DNA from: CAIXSC01 sp046349915
GTDB lineage: Bacteria > Planctomycetota > Planctomycetia > Pirellulales > Pirellulaceae
Assembly (NCBI GenBank): GCA_046349915.1
Contig: JAXMBL010000006.1
Coordinates: forward strand, 558,001 to 622,000
Direction: 5' to 3'
Length of the DNA stretch: 64,000 bases
Shown here: positions 36,941-46,531 of the stretch, piece after piece
Position numbering within the stretch: position 1 is the stretch's first letter
How the letters are laid out: each line of letters opens with the position of its first letter
The notes under the pieces: generated by a model
Told to the model about the DNA's origin: nothing
The model's input: only the letters and a program-made list of their open reading frames with translations
The model's database searches: none
Program-made: the position numbers and the translations under genes

Positions 36941-38023
36941 ATGGAACCCACTCAGCCCCGTGGCCGCGGCTCCTGGATCAATCCGCTGGGCCGCTTTCGC
37001 CGCATCGAACGGTCGAGTCTGCCTGAAGAGCTGGCGGACGATTCAGATGGCGACGCCCTGTCGCGCGATGTGGCGACGGAGTACTTCGAAGACGATGCGA
37101 AGTCGATCGTCAGCGAGAATGACAGTCCCGATATTCCCTTCCGTTACAGCCTCAACCCGTATCGTGGTTGCCAACATGGTTGTAGCTACTGCTACGCCCG
37201 ACCGACTCACGAATATCTCGACCTAGGCGCGGGACTCGACTTCGAGTCGAAGATCTTCGTGAAGCGGGCGGCGCCTGAGCTTTTTCGCGACTTCCTTTGT
37301 CGAGACGAATGGCGACCCGAAGCCATCACGCTCTCCGGGGTGACAGATTGCTATCAGGGGATCGAACGTCAACTCGCTCTCACCCGTGGCTGTCTCGAGG
37401 TGGCGCGGGAGGCTCGACAACCGATCGCGGTGATTACCAAGAATGCGCTGGTCGAGCGAGACATTGATCTCTTGAGCGAGATGGCGGCGGTGAATGTGAT
37501 CAGCGTCGCGGTGAGTCTTACCACGCTGGACCAAAAGCTGACTCGCGTGATGGAACCTCGAACGGCGGCGCCCCAAGCGCGGCTGCGAGTGATTCGACGA
37601 TTAGCGGAGGCTGGCATACCAATACACGTCATGTTGGCGCCCATTATTCCGGGACTGACCGATTCCGAGATCCCGGCATTGCTGGAGGCGGCACGTGAAG
37701 CAGGGGCGAGTTCCGCGAGTTACATCCTGTTGCGTTTGCCGATGACCGTGGAGCCGATTTTCAGGGAATGGTTGGAGCGTGCCTTGCCCGAGCAACGTGA
37801 TCGAGTGGAGTCGCGAATACGGTCGACGCGCGGCGGCGAACTGTATGAATCGGGATATGGTGTGCGTATGCGAGGACGAGGTGAATTGGCTGACCAGATT
37901 GCCGCAACATTCCGAGTCTTCGCCAAAAAGCACGGGCTCGATCGTCCCTCGCCTCCGCTCGACGCGACTCGCTTCCGCCGCCCCGTTCCTCGAACCGGTC
38001 AACGCTGGTTGTTTGATGTTTAG
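36941..38023 (+). CDS. radical SAM protein (PA0069/Rv2578c family)
   Basis: Start ATG 36941 lies 8 bp after the DUF1549 stop and gives 360 residues. The iron-sulfur cluster motif is YRGCQHGCSYCYARPTHEY (CxxxCxxC) near residue 75. The segments ESKIFVKRAAPELF, ITLSGVTDCYQGIE and HVMLAPIIPGLTDSEIP match the PA0069 family, members of which are predicted to act in DNA repair-like or photoproduct-related roles. No function has been shown in planctomycetes. The close spacing suggests co-transcription with the ECF/DUF1549 pair, but a separate promoter cannot be excluded. A palindrome at 38038 may end the transcript. Confidence 0.88.
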   Translation: MEPTQPRGRGSWINPLGRFRRIERSSLPEELADDSDGDALSRDVATEYFEDDAKSIVSENDSPDIPFRYSLNPYRGCQHGCSYCYARPTHEYLDLGAGLDFESKIFVKRAAPELFRDFLCRDEWRPEAITLSGVTDCYQGIERQLALTRGCLEVAREARQPIAVITKNALVERDIDLLSEMAAVNVISVAVSLTTLDQKLTRVMEPRTAAPQARLRVIRRLAEAGIPIHVMLAPIIPGLTDSEIPALLEAAREAGASSASYILLRLPMTVEPIFREWLERALPEQRDRVESRIRSTRGGELYESGYGVRMRGRGELADQIAATFRVFAKKHGLDRPSPPLDATRFRRPVPRTGQRWLFDV

Positions 38024-38037
38024 TTTGAGACTGATTA

Positions 38038-38065
38038 AACCACTAATCGCGCGAAATTCGTGGTT
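38038..38065. terminator. imperfect hairpin between convergent genes
   Basis: AACCAC and GTGGTT close an imperfect 28-bp hairpin between the radical SAM gene and oxyR. There is no clear T-run. Low-confidence bidirectional terminator. Confidence 0.4.
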
Positions 38066-38079
38066 CAATCACTCTTGAA

Positions 38080-38961
38080 CTAACTTGGCTTTCGCGCTCG
38101 CCGCAGACGCTCGCGAAACGCCTTGATCAAGCGACTCTGAAAGCGATACGGATTCCAAGCGACGGCAATCGTGCGAGTCGGTTTCTTACCCGCGAGCGAG
38201 CGATAGACGCGTCGATCACTCTGGTCGCGGGCTCTCGCCATGGCCGGGATCATGGAAACGCCGTGCGAGAGCGAGACCAGTTCTTGCACCATGGTTAATT
38301 GGCTAGTGCGCTCGACTGCGACGGGCTGAAAGGCCCGCTGTCGACAGAACGACACGATGTTATCCGACAGGCAGTGCATTTCATCGAGCAACACGAACGG
38401 ATAAGGCTCAACGTCGCTCAGCCGAATCTTCTCTTGGCTTACGAGCGGATGATTTGGCGGCAAGACGAGCAGAAGTTCTTCTTCAAACAGCTCTTCGGCC
38501 TCGAGATAGCGAGCAGGAATAGGCAGCGCCAGGATCGCCAGATCGAGTTCCCCTTGGGTGAGGCTCTTGAGCAGATGGTCGGTGGTGTTCTCTTGGACGA
38601 CAAGGCTTGCTTTGGGAAACTCCCGCGAAAAATTCTGCAGAACTTCGGGGAGAAAGTAGGGCGCGATGGTGGGAATCGCGCCCACTCGCACTCGCCCGCT
38701 TTGGCCATCGTCCGTGATCTCGGCCTTGGTATCCTCGAGAATGGTGATGACTTGTTGTGCTCGCGATTGCAGCAACAGACCCGCGTCCGTCAGTGAAACC
38801 GCTCGAGTTCTGCGCTCGAACACGGGTTGTCCCAGTTCCTCTTCCAGCTTCTGAATCGAGCGACTGAGCGCGGGTTGCGAGATCCGCAAGTCCTCGGCTG
38901 CTCGCGTGAAGCTGTTGCGTTCCGCTACCTGCAGGAAGTAACGCAGTTGATCAAGGTCCAT
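38080..38961 (-). CDS. oxyR: OxyR-like LysR-family peroxide sensor
   Basis: Start ATG 38961 gives 293 residues. The LysR helix-turn-helix occupies residues 1-60 (FLQVAERNSFTRAAEDLRIS). The effector domain contains MHCLSDNIVSFC with Cys197 and Cys206, nine residues apart like the redox pair C199/C208 of Escherichia coli OxyR. Oxidation of this pair to a disulfide by peroxide activates OxyR. The gene is divergent from katG, the classical OxyR target, and 160 bp separate the two. It probably autoregulates and activates katG from the shared region. The presence of both cysteines makes OxyR much more likely than a general LysR. Confidence 0.9.
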   Translation of the reverse strand: MDLDQLRYFLQVAERNSFTRAAEDLRISQPALSRSIQKLEEELGQPVFERRTRAVSLTDAGLLLQSRAQQVITILEDTKAEITDDGQSGRVRVGAIPTIAPYFLPEVLQNFSREFPKASLVVQENTTDHLLKSLTQGELDLAILALPIPARYLEAEELFEEELLLVLPPNHPLVSQEKIRLSDVEPYPFVLLDEMHCLSDNIVSFCRQRAFQPVAVERTSQLTMVQELVSLSHGVSMIPAMARARDQSDRRVYRSLAGKKPTRTIAVAWNPYRFQSRLIKAFRERLRRARKPS

Positions 38962-39121
38962 CTGGAGAGTCCTCGGTGATTCATAACCTCCATGCATTAA
39001 ACCAAGATATGGAATGCATTGGAAGTTCTGATCGCAGGTTGCGATACTTCATCAGGTCGAGACTGGCCAGTCGAATCGATCTGCTTGCTTCCGTCCTAAC
39101 AACCTTCCGAGGAGATGAACG
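38962..39121. promoter_or_regulatory. shared oxyR-katG promoter region with inverted repeat
   Basis: A pair of ATGCATT-type sites at 38991-38998 and 39013-39020 (CATGCATT and AATGCATT) is centred 22 bp apart, about two helical turns, and could be the OxyR operator. The region is AT-richer than its surroundings. The exact promoters cannot be placed by eye. Confidence 0.55.
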
Positions 39122-41509
39122 ATGTCATGGCGAAATCTCCGCAAAGTGGTCGCTTCCGCGGTACTTGCGTCGGCGAGTGCCATCATCGCTAGCAGTTCTG
39201 TCGCTGCCCAAGAGGGCAAGCCGGCCGACCCACGTGAATCCAAACCTCAAACCCCGCAATCCAAGGGAGCTTCTACTATGGACAATTCAGCAAAATGCCC
39301 TGTGATGGGCCATGTCGCGCCCGCGTCGGCACGACACACAGCCGCTGGCGCCATGTCGAATCGCGACTGGTGGCCCAACCAACTCAACCTGAAGATCTTG
39401 CATCAGAACTCGCCGCGAGTTAACCCGTTGGGAGACAGCTTTGACTACTCGGTTGAGTTCCAAAAACTCGATTTGAATGCCGTCAAGCGAGATTTGCACG
39501 AACTGATGACTCGATCGCAAGCTTGGTGGCCAGCCGATTACGGTCACTATGGGCCGCTCTTCATTCGCATGGCTTGGCACAGTGCGGGAACTTACCGAGT
39601 CAGCGATGGGCGAGGCGGCGCGGGGTATGGAACTCAGCGTTTCGCGCCGCTCAATAGCTGGCCCGACAATGCAAATCTCGACAAGGCGCGGCGGTTGCTT
39701 TGGACGATCAAACAAAAGTACGGCAACCGCATCTCGTGGGCCGATCTCATGGTCCTGACCGGCAACGTCGCCTTAGAGTCGATGGGGTTTGAGACGTTTG
39801 GATTCGCTGGCGGACGCGAAGATGTTTGGGAACCACAGGAAGACATCTATTGGGGGCCGGAGAGCGAATGGCTGGGAGACAGGAGGTACAGCGAGGGACG
39901 CAGACTCGAGAACTCGCTCGCGGCCGTCCAGATGGGATTGATCTACGTCAATCCCGAGGGGCCGCAAGGAAAGCCGAGTGCGCTGGAGGCTGCCAAGGAC
40001 ATTCGCGAGACCTTTGCTCGCATGGGAATGAACGACGAGGAAACCGTGGCGCTCATCGCGGGCGGCCATACGTTCGGCAAGGCCCATGGAGCGGCGAGTG
40101 CGGAACATGTGGGGCCAGCGCCCGAGGGGGCCGATGTCGAAGAGCAAGGGCTGGGCTGGAGGAACAAGTTTGGTAAAGGAAACGCCGGCGATACCATCAC
40201 CAGCGGTCTGGAAGGCGCTTGGTCCACTACGCCCACTCAGTGGTCGAACAGTTACTTCGATAATCTGTTTGCCTACGATTGGGACTTGGTGAAGAGTCCC
40301 GCGGGCGCCTGGCAATGGACTCCGACCGATCCCGCCGCGAAGGGAACGGTTCCTGACGCGCACGACCCCAACAAGTCGCATGCACCCATGATGTTCACGA
40401 CCGACCTTGCGCTGCGAATGGACCCGGTCTACCACAAGATCTCGAAGCGATTTCACGAAAACCCCGAGCAATTCCGTTTGGCCTTCGCCAAGGCTTGGTA
40501 CAAGCTGACGCATCGAGACATGGGACCTGTCGCTCGCTTGCTCGGACCCGAAGTAGCGCCGCCGCAACTGTGGCAGGATCCCGTGCCAGCGGTCGATCAT
40601 AAGTTGGTCGACGCACGGGGCGTCGCGGAATTGAAGGCGAAGTTGCTGGCGTCTGGACTTTCGGTCTCGGAACTGGTGTCGACCGCTTGGGCTTCCGCTT
40701 CGACTTTTCGAGGGAGCGATAAACGTGGTGGCGCCAACGGTGCTCGCATTCGCTTAGCGCCCCAGAAGGATTGGGAAGTCAATCAGCCCGCTCAACTTGA
40801 TCGAGTTTTGACGAACTTGGAAGCGATCCAAAGCGACTTCAATCGATCTCGACGAGATGGAACTCGAATCTCGTTGGCCGATTTGATCGTTCTGGGAGGC
40901 GGGGTTGGGATCGAATTGGCCGCCAAGAAAGCCGGTCACGAAGTTCAGGTCCCCTTTCACCCGGGCCGTACTGACGCCACTCAGGAACAAACCGACGTCG
41001 TATCGTTCGCGGTGCTCGAACCCAAGTCGGATGGCTTTAGGAACTTTGTGGCAAGGAGCATCGATCGACCTGCCGAGGAGCTGTTGGTCGATCGCGCTCA
41101 ACTGCTCACGCTTACCGCGCCGGAGATGACCGTATTGGTAGGGGGAATGCGAGCAATTGGGGCGAATGCCGCGAGCGGACCGTTTGCTGATCTGGGAGTG
41201 TTGACGAAGCGGCCAGGCACTCTGACAAATGACTTCTTCGTCAATCTGCTGGATATGGGGACCGAGTGGCGCAAGTCGCCGATGTGCGACCACTTCTTCG
41301 AAGGACGTGATCGCTCGACCGGCCAGATGAAGTGGACGGCGACTCGAGTTGATCTAGTTTTCGGGTCCAACTCGCAATTGCGAGCCATTGCGGAAGTATA
41401 TGCCAGCGACGATTCGCAGAAGAAGTTCGTCAATGACTTTGTGACGGCTTGGACCAAAGTGATGAACTTGGATCGCTTCGATCTGCGCGTTGTTTCGCAG
41501 GGGAAGTAA
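39122..41509 (+). CDS. katG: catalase-peroxidase KatG with signal peptide
   Basis: The 795-residue product is about 60 residues longer than a standard KatG because of an N-terminal signal peptide (RKVVASAVLASASAIIASSS). A second in-frame ATG at residue 53 would give the cytoplasmic form. The catalytic residues of the first domain are present in RMAWHSAGTYR, the heme His in IAGGHTFGKAHG, and the Tyr and Met of the Met-Tyr-Trp crosslink in GLIYVNPEGPQG and LRMDPVYHKIS. The second, degenerate domain is complete. KatG disproportionates hydrogen peroxide. Control by the divergent OxyR is likely. Export would place it outside the cytoplasm, as in KatP. Confidence 0.95.
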   Translation: MSWRNLRKVVASAVLASASAIIASSSVAAQEGKPADPRESKPQTPQSKGASTMDNSAKCPVMGHVAPASARHTAAGAMSNRDWWPNQLNLKILHQNSPRVNPLGDSFDYSVEFQKLDLNAVKRDLHELMTRSQAWWPADYGHYGPLFIRMAWHSAGTYRVSDGRGGAGYGTQRFAPLNSWPDNANLDKARRLLWTIKQKYGNRISWADLMVLTGNVALESMGFETFGFAGGREDVWEPQEDIYWGPESEWLGDRRYSEGRRLENSLAAVQMGLIYVNPEGPQGKPSALEAAKDIRETFARMGMNDEETVALIAGGHTFGKAHGAASAEHVGPAPEGADVEEQGLGWRNKFGKGNAGDTITSGLEGAWSTTPTQWSNSYFDNLFAYDWDLVKSPAGAWQWTPTDPAAKGTVPDAHDPNKSHAPMMFTTDLALRMDPVYHKISKRFHENPEQFRLAFAKAWYKLTHRDMGPVARLLGPEVAPPQLWQDPVPAVDHKLVDARGVAELKAKLLASGLSVSELVSTAWASASTFRGSDKRGGANGARIRLAPQKDWEVNQPAQLDRVLTNLEAIQSDFNRSRRDGTRISLADLIVLGGGVGIELAAKKAGHEVQVPFHPGRTDATQEQTDVVSFAVLEPKSDGFRNFVARSIDRPAEELLVDRAQLLTLTAPEMTVLVGGMRAIGANAASGPFADLGVLTKRPGTLTNDFFVNLLDMGTEWRKSPMCDHFFEGRDRSTGQMKWTATRVDLVFGSNSQLRAIAEVYASDDSQKKFVNDFVTAWTKVMNLDRFDLRVVSQGK

Positions 41510-41540
41510 ACCAAGTGCTTTGTCACGTAAAAACCATGTA

Positions 41541-41561
41541 CGACGGACTTCCAGTCCGTCG
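41541..41561. terminator. dispersed hairpin after katG, copy 2
   Basis: A 9-bp stem (CGACGGACT / AGTCCGTCG) with a 3-nt loop lies 31 bp after katG. The same motif occurs at 29032. It may serve as a terminator or simply be a repeat that landed there. Confidence 0.5.
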
Positions 41562-41603
41562 ATCCAGTCCGTCGGCTCGTCCCGTGCAAAACGAGCATCC
41601 AGG

Positions 41604-42188
41604 CTAGGAGTTGTCGGGCGTAAGTTCACGGGCCAGATACTCTCGGAAATGCTCGTAGGAAGGAGTCTTCAGTCCCACCACTTTCGCGCGATCGTCGTAC
41701 ATGCGCACCTTGGCTGCGATCTCGTAATAGGGCTCTTGCTCGAATGCGCGAGCCTCGTCTTTCGTCATGGGGCCTCCCTGAAGTTGGAGGCTCTTGGCCG
41801 AAGCTGGCGAGAGCAACTCAAGGTATCCTGCGCGGGAAGCGGCAAGATACCGTTTTGCTGGCACATGCAGGCGAATCGGCTCTGTTACCTCCAAGCTAAA
41901 CGCCCGCTTGAGGAAGCGAGCACCCAGCTCTTCATGCCGATCATCGATGTTCTTGTTCAGATAGTCCTCGCCGTGCCCATGCAGAAGATGGCCGACGTCA
42001 TGGAGTAACGCGGCGACGATGACGCTTTCGGGTTGACGTTCCTGTTCGGCTAACCACGCGCACTGGAGGGCGTGTTCCAACTGAGTGACCGCCTCTCCAA
42101 AATACTCTTCGCCTCCCCGAGCAGAGAACATCGCGTCTATACGGTTCAGTATTTCACGGGGATTTAACATGAATTGTTGTTTCTCCAT
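41604..42188 (-). CDS. PhnZ-like HD-domain oxygenase
   Basis: The product is 194 residues from ATG 42188 or 188 from ATG 42170; neither has a clear ribosome binding site, and the open frame extends to 42389. The HD core is ALLHDVGHLLHG with an upstream YFGEAVTQLEHALQ. The Tyr, Glu and His of that segment have the spacing of Y24, E27 and H34 of PhnZ, the mixed-valent diiron enzyme that cleaves 2-amino-1-hydroxyethylphosphonate to glycine and phosphate. A further DRHEELGARFL His follows. No PhnY-like gene is next to it. The alternatives are TmpB-like oxygenases and ordinary HD phosphohydrolases. Confidence 0.82.
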   Translation of the reverse strand: MEKQQFMLNPREILNRIDAMFSARGGEEYFGEAVTQLEHALQCAWLAEQERQPESVIVAALLHDVGHLLHGHGEDYLNKNIDDRHEELGARFLKRAFSLEVTEPIRLHVPAKRYLAASRAGYLELLSPASAKSLQLQGGPMTKDEARAFEQEPYYEIAAKVRMYDDRAKVVGLKTPSYEHFREYLARELTPDNS

Positions 42189-42322
42189 TGTTCGCTGGTT
42201 GGGACCACTAATTCTGATCCAGCGAACATGAATGCGGAAGTGGGACGATGGCTTTTCAGAATCAGAGGTGGCAGGGCAACCAGCAACTTTAACACGGTTG
42301 GTGGACCATTTGCCTGATCGCC

Positions 42323-45300
42323 TTATGTCCTCAGGAGTAGTGTCAGTTGATCGAGTAGCCTCCAAGAGCCGCCAAAGACTGGGAACCAAATATTCAAGAT
42401 GCCGAGTAAGGGAGCGACGACATACACCAGCATTGACAGAAACAGTGTCCGGTCAAAGCTCACTGAATTCGGAGGGGTATTCCCCAAACGACTCAAGGTC
42501 TCGTTGCGATTGAGATGAATGACGGAAATTGCGTACGAACCGAGGTTCCAGGCAAGAAGGCCGAAACAGCAGAGGTTCAGCAACTTCTGGGGTTCGAATG
42601 GGTAAGAATTCAGGCACATTAGCAACAGAATCCCGACGACGATGGAACTAGTCATCATGATCTGCAATTGGACAAAGGTTTGCCGAATCACGTCCGCAAG
42701 TTGGATCGCGATAAACTCCTCGGCAAGTCGAAATCGAAGTGTTGCATCCTGCGAATGATCGTCGCCTGGACGATCCTCGCTGGCGTTTCTCCGCGCCGTG
42801 GGCCTTCCCGACCAGTAGTCACTGAGTTCCGGAACCAAATATTCTCTGGCGATTATGGCAAGCTCGGTGTGAAGCTTGTTCGCCAACTGCCGCGATAGCC
42901 AACGCTGCTCGCGCGGCGTTTCGACTAGTCTCGCGAATGTTTGCTCTAGCTGCTCGACATCGACCTTCTCTTTGTCTGGTGGGGACAAAAGGGATCTCTG
43001 GTCGGTCACTTGCGCTTGGATATCGGCGAGTTGTTCCAAGATTCGCAGGGACGGTTCGAAGTCGCCCTTCTTCGGGGGTAACGCAAACAATTGTCCTGCA
43101 GCTTTGGCCGCGATCCGCTCGGGAACTCGAGCGAAAGCTGATTGAATTGGATGCTGCGAAAGTCGTCGCAGCAGACGCAGTAGTGCCGTTGTGACCGCCT
43201 TGGCGCGGATGACGGCTCCTATCCACAGAATAATGACAAGGCCGACCAGGGTGCGTAATCCAATGTCGCACCAGGTTGCCTCCAATGCGACGATCCAACG
43301 CATGCAAAGTATATCCACGATTCCATATGTGCCGAGGGCGACGATGACCCAATCGGACAAGGGGAAGGGCCAAAACCAACCTCCTTGAACGTTCTTACGC
43401 AACTCGGCGAACAATAAGTCGAATCCCGCGACGTAAACGCTAGGGTCGTTTGACGAATTCGCCGCGAGTCTAGGCGAGTGTTTACGTGCCTCGGAGAATG
43501 GGCTCGCCATCGGGTAAACCGTTGCGGTCCAGATCCGCCGTAGCTGGGCAATGGCCCAAACAGACACCGCAGCCAACAGAAATGTGAGCGGAGCGATCGG
43601 CGATACTCCACTGCTCAATGTTCCCGCGCGTTCCACGAAAAACATGGTCTTCGCAATACTGTCTTGCAAGGGCTCAAACGGTATTTCAAGGACCAGTAGT
43701 GCAGGTATCAAGAAGAGGAGTGAGGCGAGCAGCGCCGTACTGATCCACTCCACTACTTGTTGACCGTTGACGCGTTTCAGGTTCCACGTAAACCACGACG
43801 CGTCACGACCCGACTGCTTACGTGCGTCGTCGAGGAGGCCGCTCGTGATATGACCACTGGTGTCTTGACCAATGCGTCGTTGGACCACGACTAATAGAAG
43901 TACGACGACCAATGAGACGGCGACGCACACGAAGGAGACAGCGAATTCCAGGGGCGAATCCGTCGAGACTCGCAGGCTCTTGGCAACGACCAAATATAGG
44001 ATATGGGGTGAAACTACGACAAGCTGAGCAAGAGCGAGTGATACAACGCCGAGACTTGTCGCCGTGTATAGGTAGCTGTGGGAGATCTCCTCTTTCACGC
44101 TGTGTTTCGCGAAAGGTAACGCCAAGGCGGGAAAGTATCTTTCCACCAAGGCATGTCTGGCAGACTCGCGGGATTTGCCTCTCTTTCCCGCGCTGCTCGC
44201 GGCGAGTAGAAAGCAGGTGATTACGACTCCAAGTGTCACCGTCCAAAAGGCCATGAAACTCGACGGAGGAGTCGTGAGAAAAACTCGCTTCTCCTTTGGC
44301 TCTTGACGAGAGTCTTCCTGGCTTAGGTACGTGTCTCTACCTTCATCCACAATGTCCATGGGCCAGAATCCGCCATCACGAACGACGGAAATCCAGACCG
44401 GTGGTTGGAGGTATTCCTTAGAAGTGAAAGGAAAAGAGTACTCTAAGAGTGGCGGCGAGGCGCCTGGCGGTTTTGGGGCGAGTAATAGCATTGCGTTGTA
44501 AACGCCTTGCAGGGAGTCTGAGCCAAAGTGCAGGACTTGGCGACCCTCTTTTGCCTGCGTCGCAAGCGGAGTCGTCCAGTTCTGATTTGGTGGAAAGAGC
44601 GGGTAGGACGAGGCAACCACCATCCCGGATGTTGCGTGCCAGAAATCAGAGTGCAGATATAAAACGTCAGATTCAAGCGTGAACAGGATGACGTCGGGCG
44701 CATGGTCGCGGATATGCCGAGCCAGGAATAGCTTGTCGCGCACATCCGTTCCCATAATCCCCACCGCCTTGATGTTTTCGCGCGTGATCGTCCGCAGGAT
44801 ATTCTGCAGAATCAACTCCGCGACAGCATTGGTGTCGTCTGAGTAGTACGGTGGGACGTCGTTGGCATGCTCCGCAACGTCGCCATGGAGTGTGGGGCGC
44901 GCTCCGAATACGAAGCGACTGTGATTTTCAGGGGAATCGGCGGCATTTTGTCGCTGAAACTGCTCTGATCGTATGCGACTCACGGAGAGCGGGTAGGGGA
45001 TTGTCAGCCATGGTAGCGGTCTAGGCTCAGCGGCGGCGTTGGGTCCGTCTGCCATCATCGCCTGCCCCGGCTCGAAACAATCCTTGGAGACAGGAACGGA
45101 CGAGAGGTGGCTACCGCGGCTCAGGTTATGTAGCTTGGGACCGTCGAGCGAGATATTGGACGTATATCCTGTGCTCGATTCCGTCAAGAGGGCGATCTGC
45201 TTGTCCTCAATCAATCGGCTATGGAGATAGCGCCGCAAGGCACTGAGGAGTCTGCTATCTCTATTAACACAAGCCTGGAAGTTGAGCGAGAGCTCTGACG

Positions 45301-46399
45301 GCGACGGCGCCCGCTTCGCATCCGCGGTACGCTGCAAGGTGCAATCTACGTTCAAGTGGGCGAAATTGTCATCGGCGGTCGCACTTCCCGAACGGATCTT
45401 TATGTGAATCCGCTGAAGTCCCGAGTTCTCGGACCAAAAGACCAGCTGACGCTGAAGCGGCAAGGAACTGCCGGAATAGCATGGGGCCAATAGGTTAACA
45501 TGAAGGATCGTGGGATTGGATTGTCTTGGATCTCGCACGCGATTCCAGGCTGCTACAAAGTTCAATGCGTCGCGCAGGGCACGTGGATGAACACCTGACG
45601 TCGGCGTTTCGCCGACCAACAGCAACATGCAAAGGTTGACTTTACAGCTATCCCGTGATGTGCGGCGTAATAAAACGGCGCTGGCGCGTTCCTCGTATAA
45701 GGGTGAATTCGTCGAATCTTGAGACCAAGCAAGTTCGTAGCGGTCGAGAACGTAACCAAACTGACCTAACGCGCTGGTCATCGCCGCCAATTGACCATCG
45801 AAACTCAATGCGTAATGCGAGTCGATGGGGTCAGAGACAGTGGCAATCACACACTCAAGTTTAATCAACGAGGAGACTTGGTGATTTTGGAGTTCCTCTA
45901 ACTGTGCCGCCAAATGCCCAATCTCGGAATCGTCCGACGGCGCCTTTGTTTGATGATACGGTGACGCCGCTGACGAGTGGGAGATCAACTCGGTCGGTGA
46001 AGTACCCAATTGACAACCGTAAGGCGTCGATGCGTCGCCAACAATAAGCGTTTCGAATTCAGGTGGACGCTCGCCGACCCTATCACTGCCTGCCCACACG
46101 TCAGTTGGTCGGCACGTTTCCTTGCCACGTTTCGTCTTGGTGTCGGCCTGGAGCGGCGGTTCGCCCATATGGGCCCTTAATGCTCGCACCGCGAGATTCT
46201 CCGACGGCTCCGCAGACCGCTCAAGAGACTTGTTTGTCTGGTCCGTAGGACCAAAAGCCTTCGGACGGTTTGACCCTTGGTCAGAGTTCGGCGAGCGGAG
46301 CAGGAGACTGCCAAGCAGTGCGAGTACGACCATCGCCGCGACTGGACTGGAACTTGTGAGAAAGAGATGCCGAACACTTCCGATCGGTTCGTCATTCAT
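42323..46399 (-). CDS. large multi-pass membrane protein of unknown function
   Basis: Start ATG 46399 follows a GGAGG site by 7 nt and gives 1358 residues. An N-terminal membrane segment (SSSPVAAMVVLALLGSLLLR) is followed by about 650 extracytoplasmic residues. One part of these (AVGIMGTDVRDKLFLARHIR, then DHAPDVILFTLESDVLYLHS) resembles a periplasmic binding-protein-type Rossmann lobe. About ten further hydrophobic segments occupy the C-terminal half. A cytoplasmic helical region lies near residues 1060-1200. I recognise no catalytic motif. It is preceded by two nucleotidyltransferase genes and followed by the PhnZ-like gene on the same strand, with gaps of 130-140 bp. It could be a sensor or transporter. 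The family is unknown to me. Confidence 0.75.
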   Translation of the reverse strand: MNDEPIGSVRHLFLTSSSPVAAMVVLALLGSLLLRSPNSDQGSNRPKAFGPTDQTNKSLERSAEPSENLAVRALRAHMGEPPLQADTKTKRGKETCRPTDVWAGSDRVGERPPEFETLIVGDASTPYGCQLGTSPTELISHSSAASPYHQTKAPSDDSEIGHLAAQLEELQNHQVSSLIKLECVIATVSDPIDSHYALSFDGQLAAMTSALGQFGYVLDRYELAWSQDSTNSPLYEERASAVLLRRTSRDSCKVNLCMLLLVGETPTSGVHPRALRDALNFVAAWNRVRDPRQSNPTILHVNLLAPCYSGSSLPLQRQLVFWSENSGLQRIHIKIRSGSATADDNFAHLNVDCTLQRTADAKRAPSPSELSLNFQACVNRDSRLLSALRRYLHSRLIEDKQIALLTESSTGYTSNISLDGPKLHNLSRGSHLSSVPVSKDCFEPGQAMMADGPNAAAEPRPLPWLTIPYPLSVSRIRSEQFQRQNAADSPENHSRFVFGARPTLHGDVAEHANDVPPYYSDDTNAVAELILQNILRTITRENIKAVGIMGTDVRDKLFLARHIRDHAPDVILFTLESDVLYLHSDFWHATSGMVVASSYPLFPPNQNWTTPLATQAKEGRQVLHFGSDSLQGVYNAMLLLAPKPPGASPPLLEYSFPFTSKEYLQPPVWISVVRDGGFWPMDIVDEGRDTYLSQEDSRQEPKEKRVFLTTPPSSFMAFWTVTLGVVITCFLLAASSAGKRGKSRESARHALVERYFPALALPFAKHSVKEEISHSYLYTATSLGVVSLALAQLVVVSPHILYLVVAKSLRVSTDSPLEFAVSFVCVAVSLVVVLLLVVVQRRIGQDTSGHITSGLLDDARKQSGRDASWFTWNLKRVNGQQVVEWISTALLASLLFLIPALLVLEIPFEPLQDSIAKTMFFVERAGTLSSGVSPIAPLTFLLAAVSVWAIAQLRRIWTATVYPMASPFSEARKHSPRLAANSSNDPSVYVAGFDLLFAELRKNVQGGWFWPFPLSDWVIVALGTYGIVDILCMRWIVALEATWCDIGLRTLVGLVIILWIGAVIRAKAVTTALLRLLRRLSQHPIQSAFARVPERIAAKAAGQLFALPPKKGDFEPSLRILEQLADIQAQVTDQRSLLSPPDKEKVDVEQLEQTFARLVETPREQRWLSRQLANKLHTELAIIAREYLVPELSDYWSGRPTARRNASEDRPGDDHSQDATLRFRLAEEFIAIQLADVIRQTFVQLQIMMTSSIVVGILLLMCLNSYPFEPQKLLNLCCFGLLAWNLGSYAISVIHLNRNETLSRLGNTPPNSVSFDRTLFLSMLVYVVAPLLGILNIWFPVFGGSWRLLDQLTLLLRT

Positions 46400-46531
46400 G
46401 GGAGCGCCTCCCAAAGAGCTGCGTCCCGTGGCCCGTTCTTCACAGTTTGAGCCGGGACGTTCTGATTTTCATTGTCTCAGGGCCCTTCTTGTGGTGCTAG
46501 GGGGACACCAGAAAACTTGTCGACTATCGCC

